This document shows positions 50,001-60,574 of a DNA stretch of 64,000 nucleotides, in pieces. Position 1 is the first letter of the stretch, and every line of letters starts with the position of its first letter. The notes below the pieces were generated by a model, which was not told the DNA's origin, ran no database searches, and saw only the letters and a list, made by a program, of their open reading frames with translations. Source of the stretch: Fratercula arctica (lineage: Eukaryota; Chordata; Aves; Charadriiformes; Alcidae); assembly GCA_947846985.1 (NCBI GenBank), contig CANTUZ010000004.1:79680159-79744158 (forward strand), in the 5' to 3' direction. The translations under genes and the position numbers were made by a program.

Positions 50001-51522
50001 AGAAGATGCTGATTAGATTAGCTCTTTTTTTAGTGTATTAACTAATTCTTTTTCTATATAGTTGCAAATTCAGTTTTGTTTTTTTCACCAGATATTCATG
50101 TCGCTTCCTTGAAAATACAGGTTTTATATTTTATAGTTCTTTTCAGAGCCAGCTAGACAAAGTCTAGTCATTCAGAGCCCAGGTAGAATTAATAGGGAAA
50201 GTATTATTCAGATGATCAGGGCAACATTATACAATAGTGACACGAATTAATTGGATATTTACAATAGCTAAGGTGAGATAATCAAGTGAGTTGCTAGGCA
50301 AAATCTTTTTCAATAAAAGTATCAGATGTAACCAAGGCCCTTCATAATGTTATTTACTGCACAAAAAGAATAGTCATTATTTTGCAGAAAATTAGAAACT
50401 CCTTTGTCGTGAATGCTTCAAATATTTAAGAGCATCAGAAAAGCCTTCATACAGAAAATTTAAAATGCAGGTGGCACCATTATTTGCATTGCACAGTAAA
50501 GCAGATCACACCATAAATTAGTTATTTAAATGTTTGGCTTTTAATTTTCTGGAATCATTCCATTGAGGTGCCTATGAATTTCAATACACAAGCCGACTGA
50601 ATTGCTTCTGACCAGAATAGGTGAGATGGACAGAAACTTTTGCACAATGAGGAAGAGGACACTTCTCCTGGAGCAGAGGCAGAAAATGCTGTGACTGAAA
50701 CATTCACATGAGGCTGGTTTGAAATTGTAGGTTCTGTTCCAGCAATAAATAAAACAATTTCTAATGGAATAGAGGCTATTCAAAGAGTACAGTTTACTTA
50801 TCCGTAGCTCAGATGCCCTCTGCTCAATGCCCTAACCGTTCTGAATTCCGTTCTAATTCTTCCTAGGCTATATTTAAGAATATACATTTGACTTGCCTAA
50901 TTAATGGCTGCGCTGTTGGCATGGGATTTTAAAAGCCAAATGTTGCAGTGCCTACAGCTCAAAAGCCCAATGTCTTTGTGTATGTAACCTGTAGATTCTG
51001 TATCTTATAAAAAGGCATTAATAATGATACCTACTTCAAAGGCGTGTGGGAAAAGTGAGCACAATAAAGATGAAGAAATGGCCAGACATTTACCATCATG
51101 GACTCCATACATAAACCTGACCTGTACAGGTTGTTTTAAAATATCTGCTAGAGCCAAATTAGCACCAGACACACTCCATAAATGAGCAAAGAACAGTTTA
51201 GGATAAAGAGTTTGGTGGCTGTAATGAGCAGACACAAGTCCATTCCGTTGTCTTTCGGTTACTTTGCTGAAGATTGCGAAAATGCATATATGTGCATACA
51301 AATACGTATCTTTTTTGTATTTCCTGCCTTAGTTGGTGAGGGCTGCCTGGGGGGGGTTGCGTCTTAGATTGATGGTGCTAGTGACATGTTAATCTGAGCA
51401 AAACTGCAGTGCTATTATTGTTAAAATAATAAAAAGTTGTAAACTGTTGACCTCCTCCAGACTCTCTACCGGATTTTTTCTTACTGTCAAAAAGCTCAAG
51501 AGAAATGCCAGAAACCACAAAT
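47024..51522. other. AT-rich unique DNA, no supported gene
   Basis: About 4.5 kb. A GC-moderate patch at 49420-49790 has overlapping 61-82 codon frames on both strands. It also has an acceptor-like sequence (CCCCTCCTTTAATCTGCAG ending 49503) followed 46 bp later by GTGAGA, which is weak evidence for an exon. Minus frame 51005-51301 (98 codons) has no family resemblance. Nothing else recognised. Confidence 0.5.
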
Positions 51523-51653
51523 TCATAATCCTGTGCTCAAGTATTGCAAAGCGTAATGGTAGTGTTGGAACATGAATAAGACAGAAATAGAAGTTACATA
51601 AACAGCACGGCTGACCTCTTTTTTATCAGAGTTTACTAGAACAAATACCGTGC
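51523..51653 (-). other. Candidate exon 2 of a small minus-strand gene
   Basis: It starts right after a very pyrimidine-rich acceptor (TTATCTGTTCTTTTCTCAG on minus, ending 51654). Entered in the phase left by the upstream candidate exon, it stays open for 42 more codons (includes VFVLVNSDKKEVSRA and VLFMFQHYHYALQYLS) to a TGA at 51525-51523. Joined, the two exons give 67 codons across a 300 bp intron. The peptide matches no family I know, and no AATAAA lies close downstream on minus. Chance joining is the alternative. Confidence 0.22.
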
Positions 51654-51953
51654 CTGAGAAAAGAACAGATAAAGTCAAAATCTGACCAAAATAAAACTGC
51701 CACGAAACAATGTTTCAGTTAGAAGATACCTGGAGATAGACGTATAGCTGGATTTTCACTCAGCCGGGTTCCTCAAAAGTACTTTAGTGATAATATACAC
51801 CACTTTAGGCACTTAACGACCCATTTAGGCAACGGTGATAGCACTGACTGCCACCCTGCTCCAAAGGCGGGTCCATTCCCTCTGCATTTCAGTTGCTGCC
51901 CATGAGTTTGTGTTCCCAACATCAGTTCTGACTCCAGACGGCTCTTATCTTAC

Positions 51954-52026
51954 CTGAAGCTGGGTCCCAAAGGAGGAGTCCCAGCCCAAGCACTGTCTTC
52001 CTCAGCAGACTCGATTTTGCAGGCAT
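51954..52026 (-). other. Candidate first coding exon with signal-peptide-like start, minus strand
   Basis: An ATG at 52026 (A at -3) opens 24 codons. They run from a basic start (MPAKSSLLRK) into a hydrophobic core (TVLGLGLLLW) and a polar end (DPAS), which is the layout of a secretory signal. The exon ends GCTTCAG and is followed by GTAAGAT, a consensus donor, in phase 1. A TATA-like box lies about 58 bp upstream, and a CR1 insertion begins just beyond it. If spliced to 51653 it makes a 67-residue product. I do not recognise the protein, and the hydrophobic run could be coincidence. Confidence 0.25.
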
Positions 52027-52083
52027 GTTCTCACCACGAGTATGGAAACAGATCAGAATAAAATTGCTCCAGGTATTGGTCAA

Positions 52084-52092
52084 CTATTTATA
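52084..52092 (-). promoter_or_regulatory. TATA-like box upstream of the candidate minus-strand exon
   Basis: The minus strand reads TATAAATAG at 52092-52084. Transcription would start near 52062 and leave a leader of about 35 nt before the ATG at 52026. The box lies outside the adjacent CR1 copy. TATA matches are frequent in AT-rich DNA, so its value comes only from spacing. Confidence 0.22.
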
Positions 52093-52108
52093 TTTTTAGC
52101 CATATTTA

Positions 52109-52614
52109 TAGAACCATAGAATCATAGAATCACCTCGGTTGGAAGGGACCTTTCAGACCATCAAGTCCAACCATCAACCCAACTCTGACAAAAACCCCCA
52201 CTACCCCCAGCACCTCAGCACCACGTCTGCCTGGCTTTTAAATCCCTCCAGGGATGGCGACTCCACCACTGCCCTGGGCAGCCTCTTCCAATGCTCGACA
52301 ACCCTTTCAGGGAAGAAATGTTTCATAATATCCATCCTAAACCTCCCCTGGTGCCACTTGAGGCCGTTTCCTCTTGTCCCATGGCCTGTTCCTTGGGAGA
52401 AGAGCCCGACCCCCCCCGTCTGCCCCCTCCTTTCAGGGAGCTGCAGAGAGCGAGAAGGTCTCCCCTCAGCCTCCTTCTCTCCAGGCTGAACACCCCCAGC
52501 TCCCTCAGCCGCTCCTCACCAGACTTGTGCTCCAGACCCCTCACCAGCTCCGTTGCCCTTCTCTGGACACGCTCCAGCACCTCAATGTCTTTCCTGTCAT
52601 GGGGGACCCAAAAT
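52109..52614 (-). mobile_element. CR1 LINE, 3' 506 bp with end of ORF2
   Basis: Reversed CR1. From 52614 down, the minus strand carries the ORF2 C-terminus, with [33 protein letters not shown] and [10 protein letters not shown] open in one frame to about 52323. The 3' untranslated region follows, and the CATAGAATCATAGAATCAC tail is at 52109. The coding part is well kept for its length, but the copy is 5'-truncated and cannot be autonomous. Its tail wording ('accatcaagtccaaccatc') sets it apart from the other subfamilies here. Confidence 0.98.
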
Positions 52615-55525
52615 TAGTATTGTAAGTATTTTAAGTCCAGAACACCTAGAAAGTCTTACAATGAAGATGCTTCCTGTAGGATAAATGACCTCAGCTGAAA
52701 TTCCTGTGTCAAATTAGGTGAAGTACGGATCTGAAGCCGTGTGCTGAGTATTTTAACTGGGCCATTTGTTACACAAGAGCTGTATGTTTCTGCTTATTCC
52801 CTCTGGTTTGGGTTCCCCTTGTGCCTGGGGAAACACAAACAAGGAAAACTGGAATTTCTGACCTTGCTCCCAGGAAAGGAGCATAGATGTTTGGGACTGC
52901 ATCCTACTTCTAGGTCAGTTTAAGAGCTTGCCCATTCAGACAGTTTTGATGATCCTTCCTAATGCATCTAATCCTGTGAAATGCAGCAGCCACTGATTTC
53001 ACTAGGTGACACGTATCTGCACCAAAATCAGTGGACGATGGTATAAGTTTTTCTGAGTGATTTCACATGAAGATATACAGATTCCTGTCCGTCTGGTTTG
53101 AAAACCAAATATCTTAGATCAAGTCTGAGGGTGGACGTGGTGAACTAGTAAGTGAATGTGAGGACCCAGCAAGCAAGATGAGCAAAGAGATTAGATTCAA
53201 AGCCATTAGCTAATTCCTTACAGCACAGGAATGGAAATGGTGATGAGCTATGGTGTGTTTTGCTGGTTGTCTCTCTTGAAGAATACTGAAAAGACAAGGA
53301 CTGTGTTTTCGAAAATGACTCTTTTTCAAATAGTATTGGTTAAAATACCATGAGAGTGATTTGGGTGCCCAAACAGAGGTGTCTACTGCCACCGACACCA
53401 CGCTTGCCCTTGTCTATAAGGGCTGTCACCAATCAGCCGTAGTCTCAGTATCAAATCTACTCACCTTTTATAGACCACAGTTTTCCAAAATAAATTATAT
53501 CAGCTTTAATTAATAATGTGCTTGTTTTCCCTTCAGTTACCTCAGTGCTCTTTCCCCCTCTCTCCATCTGCCACTTCCTCTATCTGGAAATATTCCCCGT
53601 TGATGTTCTCTCTGTTGTGATAGCAGTTTAATATTAATCAGGAAAGCTGAAACATTGATTTCTAAAAATTGTACACTTTATTAATCTATTCCTTTCCTTC
53701 CCATCCACACGTTCTACATTTCCATTTTTGCCTTTTTTTTTTTTTTTTTTCCATAGCAGGAATTATTTTCTTTCTTACTTCTCTGCCCAGTGTCTTCCAT
53801 AATGGAGCCTTCATTCATAAATAAATATTTTGGTGTTAGAATAGTAATAAATAACCGGGCTATCTACCCATAGTGCTGTCAGGCATATTCTCTACTGTAG
53901 TAATTTTTTTCTGAAATACTGAAGACCAATTTTGTTAAGTGCATTCTGGAGCTTTTCTAAACAAAGATTCCAGGGGGCAGACGACAGCACCAAACACCAA
54001 CATTTAAACCCACTGAAATTATAAATCCAGCATAGTTCAATCTGTATATGAGCTTCTGTCTATTGACTTCTTCTCTTTAACTCACCCTTCTTCCTTCAGG
54101 AGGGGAAAAACCCCACCAAAACAAACAGCTTCTCAGGGCAGCTCACTGAGAATGCCATTTATAGTTACCTCTTCTGGACTTTACCAGTAATAGCTGGAAA
54201 TACAAAATACCTGGAGAGAATTGCGGTGTAAAAGGTTTTTCCATTTAGGAGTGGGTTATGGCTAGAATGGTACCCAAACTCTCTAAGGGAAGATCCTGTA
54301 ACATTGGCTGAAGTACTGAAAAAGTCTGGCTTTGCATTTACTACCCAGACAGAAAGCAAAAATTTCATTAAAAATGTCATGCTGAGTAAATAACTCCAGT
54401 GCTTCATATTTCTGCCTTTAACGTTTACGTCGTTTCTGGTACTGTCCCATTCTAACAACATGCAGAATCGCGCCTAGCGCAGACTGAAGCTGAGCGTGTC
54501 TGCATTTCCCAGCTGATAACCGAATTCCATCCTGGTGCACTGGTAAGAGTCAGATATGGATGTGACAGGAAATTATTTAGATCTCCCTGAAAAGATCTTA
54601 TTTTAGAAACAAATGATGCTTTGGAAGGAGCATGGAAACAGGCTAGACTGTAGGAAAGGACTCTTGTCTTGTTTGAAATCACTAAATATTCAGATATTCA
54701 GACATCCTAAGTAGGGCTGTGTTTAAGGCAGCGCTATCTAGTTTAAAATAATTTGGTGAATTATGATGTCTCGCTCCTAGAAGTGTTTTCCGAAGTGGAA
54801 TGGAAAAGCCATCTTTTAATGGAAAAATGCAAAACATTCATTGGCATTGCCTAAAGGAGGACGGTATGAAGAGCAAATAGGCATGTGGTCTCATGTGTTG
54901 CTACATTTACAATTTAAAGAAACATTTAAATTGATTGGTTTTTTTTAAAAAAAGACAGGCATTGTTGGCTGTTGCATTAACATCAAGACACGTTCTCAGC
55001 CTTACTTAATAATTTGCTGTTGTGTAGGATACAAGCATTGTTCCAACACATTTCATATAGGACATTGTTACAGAGAACTTGGACATAATGTTTTAATGTT
55101 TTGTCACACATTACAATGATTCAGTAATATTTGCTAGAGATAAATAACAAATTCATTTTCAGCCCAGTTTTTATTACTAATCCACAGATAATGAGGAGAT
55201 ATGTTGGCTAATCTGAGCAGGTCTGTTCCAGATTCAATTACCTTTGGAAAAGGAATTCTTTTCCCTATTTAGTTGAGTTGTATTTTCTCTATTTTCCGTA
55301 GGAAATACTCATTGATTATCACAGTGACTGAAAAACACAACTACACATGGCTGTTCTCTGATGTTCTCTGAGTTTTAGGCTTGCCTTCTGAATCAGAAAA
55401 AAAGCAGTATTCCAGGCAAAGCAAAATATCCAGGAAGAAACATGTTGACATCAAAATCTCTCTGCAAACAATTTTACAGCAAATACTTTACATGAGTTGA
55501 GATTATCAGCTATTTACTGTGGCTT
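52615..55525. other. AT-rich unique DNA, no gene seen
   Basis: About 2.9 kb. A good minus-strand donor (TATAAAAG followed by GTGAGTAG, near 53462) has no convincing acceptor behind it. Open frames are under 100 codons and unrecognised. Confidence 0.55.
53733..53750. repeat. T18 homopolymer
   Basis: Eighteen consecutive T residues in a pyrimidine-rich stretch. Confidence 0.9.
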
Positions 55526-56050
55526 TTATCCGCCAGATCTCTCAATTAGTATTTGCAGAAGCAAATTGGCTACTGCAAAATGCTGCCAAAGACTACTTAT
55601 TGCAGAAGTTTGTTTGAAATTAAAAGCAGGAAATGAGATAAAAAATAACTTTGACACATGCCAAGTGCTAACACAAGGTTTATTTGGGAAATTTAGACTG
55701 CAAACCCTCATGAATGAGGACTTGTGAAGGGAAGAAAATGGAAAAAGTATTTCAAGCCCGATTTTAAAAGATATAAATTCCAAATGTAGTTGTGATTTAT
55801 CAATTTTCTCCCCTAGAAATAGCATCAGTTGTTCCACGAGAAATGTTCCAACAATAAATGCTTCATTTAGATTTTTCTTGGGGTTTTCTATTAAAGAAAA
55901 TAAATAATGCCTTGTTAGAAAACAAAATATTTTCATATAATCAGAAAATATGATATAATTTAAAGGAAAATCTGTTCTGAAGAGGTAACAGTTGTTTCTT
56001 TTTTGTAATTCAATTTCTCTACCCCAAAGTTGCATATGTATGAAATACAA
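55526..56050 (-). other. Longest open frame in the window (174 codons), doubtful gene
   Basis: A stop-free minus-strand frame from an ATG at 56050 to the stop at 55526. The product is rich in F, L, S and I with scattered K and E (for example FIVGTFLVEQLMLFLGEKID and CSLNFPNKPCVSTWHVSK) and has no domain I recognise. A 525 bp open run is uncommon in DNA this AT-rich. However, there is no visible promoter, splice support or codon bias, and the plus strand is also open over part of it (55497-55727). It could be a decayed coding copy, a conserved non-coding block that happens to be open, or chance. Confidence 0.2.
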
Positions 56051-57297
56051 ACAATCTTATTTTGTGTTGAAAGAAATTCCCCAGTGTTTAAAAAGCCTTT
56101 GGCTTCATCATTATTATAAAGTGGACTTTGAGCAAAGCGACAGAAATCCCATCCTCGGAATGTTGGAGCTTGGTCAGGTGCAGAATTAGGGGAACACTGA
56201 CAGAGCTGAACTAGAAGTCCCAGGAAGTTTTTTTTCTGTCTAATTTTTGGGACATCCTGCTAAGAGGTGAGATATTTTTCTGTCTCTGAGAAAAGTAAGT
56301 GAGGTCTCTAGAAGCTATTTTTGCAAATAATATACTGTTATGAAATATCTCATCCATTAACACTGTAACTCGTACTTGGTTCGGGTTTCTGTGTAGTTAA
56401 TTGGGAAAGTCCTTGTATAAATAATTACACAAGCAAACTAGAGCTCCTTTATTTCTGTCTTTTTTTCCCCTGTTTCATTCCAACCCTTTAACTCATTTCC
56501 GTATCCAGTAAATCCAGCGGTTAGCTTAGACATAACCTCTCTGCGTTGGATCTTTTATGTCAAGTATCCAGGTGTATATCCCTAATTAATAGTTTGACTA
56601 CAATCCTATTTTACAGGTAGATACTCATCATATCATGCTAAATAATACTAAGCCTAAATTTATCACATTTTATGCAGAACAGCAAAATTTTGCTGAAAAT
56701 GAATTTGTTATTTATCTCTAGCAAAATTGTATGCAAAACAGCAGAACAGTAAGTAATATGAAAAGTGATAAAGAGCAAAAAAAAATTAAAAATCTGATAT
56801 CTCAAATAAAATGAGCAAAAAATAAGTTGTAGTCCCTCATTATTGTAATTTCTACGAATACCAATAAAGGCACATGAACTACAGTGCAGAAAGACACCCC
56901 AGCCTACATCCTCAGATAACAGCAATGTAAACAAGCCGACATTTATACAGCCTTGGGAAAAAAAGGGAACGCCAACTTCCCACTGAATGCTTGGCAAGAA
57001 CTGCCAGTAGCAGTGTCACCAGGGCTTTCAAAATGTACAGCTATCCAAACATCTCAAAACCATCCCCAAAATACTGTAACCTTAAGAATTTACAGTGATG
57101 GATTACAAATCTAGAATTAGACCCTCAACCTCCATCTGATAGTAGTAGAAGTTAAAATATGAATTGAATTAGGCTGTTGGATGGAAAACAAAACAAAACA
57201 AAACAAAACACTTTGGCATTAGTTGTGAAAGGTATGTGCTAATGCACATCCATATTTTCATATTATATCAAAAACTGAAAAAGTCTAGAAGAACTAC
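56051..57297. other. AT-rich unique DNA, no gene seen
   Basis: No gene recognised. The minus frame 56638-56997 (119 codons) is hydrophobic and unrecognised. Confidence 0.55.
57185..57210. repeat. (AAAAC)5 microsatellite
   Basis: Five AAAAC units in a row on plus. Confidence 0.92.
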
Positions 57298-57459
57298 GTA
57301 CTTGCTTCTGCTTTATCAGATACCTTAAGCTCAGTCATTATATTATGCTAGAATTATTCTAACTTTTGCTTAAAGAAAATCCATCTTCCCAGGAGAATTT
57401 TATTAGGCAGCATCTTGTTTCTAGCAAAAGCTGATTCTTCAGATCATCATCCAGTCTTT
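57298..57459 (+). repeat. Direct repeat copy A (~160 bp)
   Basis: This block aligns by eye with 58588-58776 in the same orientation. Shared words include 'ttatattatgctag', 'tttgcttaaagaaaatccat', 'ccatcttcccaggag', 'gcatcttgtt' and 'attcttcagatcat'. Copy A lacks about 25 bp present in copy B, in three or four small gaps. I do not know the family. See the matching finding. Confidence 0.9.
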
Positions 57460-57511
57460 GCACGGCGCAGAATAAAGACACATTCAAGACTTTCAAGACT
57501 TTATGGACCTT

Positions 57512-57645
57512 TTCAAGGCCAGGTTGGACGGGGCTTGGAGCAACCTGGGCTGGTGGGAGGTGTCCCTGTCCAGGGCAGGGGGTGGCACTGGGTGGGCTTT
57601 AAGGTCCCTTCCAACCCAAACCATCCTATGATTCTCTGACTCTGT
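57512..57645 (+). mobile_element. CR1 LINE, 3' 134 bp
   Basis: A 5'-truncated CR1 starting at TTCAAGGCCAGGTTGGACGG, with 'tgtccagggcagggggtgg' and an ATTCTCTGACTCTGTGG tail. Same subfamily type as 12126 and 34141. It lies between the two direct-repeat copies. Confidence 0.96.
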
Positions 57646-58587
57646 GGTGACCACTCTTGAAACTCTTAGGGGAGCTGGTTGTCATCTTTAATTTGCATAA
57701 AAAATATTGAATTACTGATATGTGGATTAAAGCAATTCTGCCCTTCATTTCCAGAAATTTTAAGTATTACTGGTGCTTCATTAAAACAAAAGAAAGGCTA
57801 TTTTAGAAACAATAACAATATTGACACCATGAAAAATTAACTGCGCTATGCTAAAATTCTCACAAGATATAAAATCAAATCTGAAGGTTCTTAGACACTT
57901 TAAAACCACTACATTCCTGAGTCTAAAATAAGTTTTATGTGAAGTATTATTTTACTGTTTCTTTCCAGATTAATTATGTATAGAATTAAGCTTACATACT
58001 TCTTACCATATAAAAGAATAGTCTGATTGAATGCACCACTGTCATCTTGGAATGCCCAACACATGGGAAATTATTCCTCATATCTAAATTTTCTTATAGA
58101 TGTGTCATAGAAGATTCACATTTTAGGGAAATTGGGATGTTGTCTTACATTAGCAACCAGTTTAGTGACACAAGAGAGTTATGAGCAGTGTAAAATCTAC
58201 TGTAGTATTACTTTTTTTCTGTAGATTTAGCTTTTTCTCATGGTCTTAACATATTTTGCTGACACATACTATTTACATGAATAACAAAGTAGTGCTAGCA
58301 GAATGTTCAAGATTTATCAGTACAGTTTATTGTTAAATTGAAGCAATCATTTTAAGCCTGCAACTCTAGAAGAGACTTGGGATTTTTTCTTAAAAAATAT
58401 TGCCTTCAGAAGTTTATCCTTTAGGGAAATACTTTGTCAAAAATTATGAGTAGGCCGTTTCCACTGCACATGGAAACAGTTTACGTATAATTTGTCAATC
58501 TATGTAAATTTAGATTTGATTCCAGTTTCAAAAGTTGTCTTCAGACATCAGATCACATACTGCGCTAAGACAGCTAAAAAAGGAGCG
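57646..58587. other. AT-rich unique DNA between the direct repeats
   Basis: No gene or known repeat recognised. The flanks of copies A and B do not clearly continue to match each other here. Confidence 0.55.
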
Positions 58588-58776
58588 TGTACTTGCTCCT
58601 CTTTTAACAGATACCTTCAACTGGGTCGTTATATTATGCTAGTCATAACAGAATTATTCTAATTTTTGCTTAAAGAAAATCCATCTTCCCAGGAGGATTT
58701 TCTTAGGTGGCAGGCATCTTGTTATGTATCTAGGGAAAGCTAATTCTTCAGATCATTTTGCCAAATCCAGTCTTTT
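58588..58776 (+). repeat. Direct repeat copy B (~190 bp)
   Basis: Diverged second copy of 57298-57459, offset by about 1.29 kb. It carries extra short segments (for example 'tcataacag' after the shared TATTATGCTAG, and 'gtatctaggg' after GCATCTTGTTAT). It encodes nothing. Confidence 0.9.
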
Positions 58777-59189
58777 CATGGGTCAGAAGGAGACAAGCTG
58801 TCAAATTTTATAAATAAACTTCTGGATTATTTCTAGCTTCTGAATAAAAGCCAAAAGGCAATGCACTCAGTCATTAAAATGTTTTGAGTGAAAAAAATGA
58901 GGAGATACAGGAAGTAATTAAAGTGTCCGATAATTTTCAATATCCACAAAAATAGCCCGCCTGTCGAGGCTGATATTTTCAAGAGTAAGTGATTAAAAAA
59001 CTCATCAGTCTTCAATAATAACGGCACTTGGTCAAGTGTGCATGAAAAATATTTTGCGAATTTGTTTACTGAGCCTGACTTTCAGACATATTGTATTTTA
59101 TATGCGTATACATATCATGTCAAGTATGAAGTGTACAACCCTTTGTAAATAACAGGAGAGAGATTAAATCAATTTCTTAAACTGACTGA
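58777..59189. other. AT-rich unique DNA, no gene seen
   Basis: No gene or repeat recognised. Confidence 0.55.
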
Positions 59190-59640
59190 GAGGCCTGTGG
59201 CTAATTATGTGGGGTATTCATCGTACAGCTAACGTGAAGCTCGCGGATTTGGCACACTAATAGTCATAGCTTCAAAAATACCCATTTCGCTTTCAGGAAA
59301 GTCATAATTTTGATAAATTTTGTCCAGATCAGAGTTTGATAAAATGGCCATTAATATTAACAAAATCTCTTAGCTGACTTAACTGATTGTGTATCGGGTT
59401 GCTAAGTTACATTTATTTAATTTGCTTAATTACATCAGGTCTGAGGTGTAATTTTACCCTGCGAAACATGCTATTTGATTTGTTCCTCACCATGTGCGTG
59501 CCCCCTTCAAGAAAATTCTGCTCATGGGAGAGCTGAAAATGAGGGATATACTGAAAAGGAATCACCGAAATTCTGTGCATTTTTACTCACTTAACACAAC
59601 ATTTGGGTTTAAGGCAGTGACACAACATTTCGGACTCCCC
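59190..59640. other. Possible conserved non-coding (enhancer-like) block
   Basis: This block differs from its AT-rich surroundings. It keeps several CpGs (AACGTGAAGCTCGCGG near 59232) and contains homeodomain-type TAATTA and GCTAATTATG words, TTAATATTAAC, and a GCTTAATTACATCAGG segment. It has no repeat, and I see no long open frame. These are features common in vertebrate conserved non-coding elements, but conservation cannot be judged from one sequence. Confidence 0.25.
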
Positions 59641-59647
59641 CCTGCAG

Positions 59648-59702
59648 AATGGTTTTTAGCTGGAATGATGTGACTGACGTGGCCGACGTTAAACCAGGCC
59701 AG
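59648..59702 (+). other. Candidate first coding exon, plus strand
   Basis: A 55 bp block follows a strong acceptor (ACTCCCCCCTGCAG, ending 59647) and ends at CCAG followed by GTAAGG. Two bases in is an ATG with A at -3 and G at +4, opening 18 codons (MVFSWNDVTDVADVKPGQ) that end in phase 0. The acceptor implies an untranslated exon upstream. It joins in frame to 60059-60118 and 60473-60574. No known protein is recognised. Confidence 0.27.
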
Positions 59703-60058
59703 GTAAGGTTTCTAAGGAACACTGATTCTTTCTTAAAACAGGTAGAGGTGATATTTCCAGCTCTAAAATTTAAGGAAAAATATTCAGGAACTTCATTATC
59801 TGGAATTAATAATTTACATGTTTTTCCTCTTTTTAATCTGTGAATTCATCTAGTGAAATTTGGATTGCTTTGGTATAATTGAGAGTAGAGATTGACCTAC
59901 ATAGCTGGGTGGGTTTTTTTTTTTTTTGATGTTGTTGAAATTTTGCCTAGTTTCTCATAAACAAGAAAAATCTAGGGAGTATACATGTAGATAGGAACAC
60001 TGAAAGTTTCATAAATCGTGCAACTTCAGTCTGTGTTTTAAATTTTTTGTTAGTCCAG

Positions 60059-60118
60059 ATACCCTTTCTCACTCAGATAAATTGTTCTCTTCCTACAAAG
60101 TTAAATTTAAAAATTATG
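60059..60118 (+). other. Candidate middle exon, plus strand
   Basis: A 60 bp block lies between an acceptor with a long T-rich tract (AATTTTTTGTTAGTCCAG, ending 60058) and a consensus donor (ATTATG followed by GTAAGTAT). It is open in phase 0 throughout, giving 20 codons (IPFLTQINCSLPTKLNLKIM). Both phases fit the candidate exons on either side, across introns of about 356 and 354 bp. No family recognised. Confidence 0.25.
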
Positions 60119-60472
60119 GTAAGTATAATATACAATCATTATCTAAAAAGCACAGACTATAATGAGATATAAAAGTCCAAGAAATTATATGTCATCAAGT
60201 TACTGATGATATTAAACATCTGTGTTGGTTATACAAAGTTTATCAAAAAGCAGCCTCTGAATGTAAAATGGAAACGGGTCAGATTCAGGAGAATATGCTT
60301 CCTTCAGAGCAACATTTGGAGGAGGAAACACTTGATCCCTGGAACTGTAAAATAGTTGTGCAGCTGGTCCAAATTCACATTGGATGATCTCAGGACACTC
60401 TTTCAATCAGCTTGTCATAGATATAGAACCAAATATGAGGTGCCAGTGTGAATAACTTCTTTTGAGTTACAG

Positions 60473-60574
60473 TCTAAGAGAAAATGGCCCTATCACAATT
60501 TGCCATCTGAACAGTTTTTACAGTTTTCACTTAGTGCCAAACAAACCATAGTCAGGGTAGATATTATTCCATGA
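60473..60574 (+). other. Candidate terminal coding exon, plus strand
   Basis: It follows an acceptor (ACTTCTTTTGAGTTACAG, ending 60472). In phase 0 it reads 33 codons (begins SKRKWPYHNLPSEQFLQFSL) to a TGA at 60572-60574. A plus-strand AATAAA lies about 470 bp downstream (61042-61047). Together with the two upstream blocks it would make a 71-residue protein with no recognisable domain. Chance is the main alternative. Confidence 0.22.

Noticed and set aside
52139..52625. 83-116 codon plus frames
   Set aside because: Antisense of the reversed CR1 at 52109-52614.
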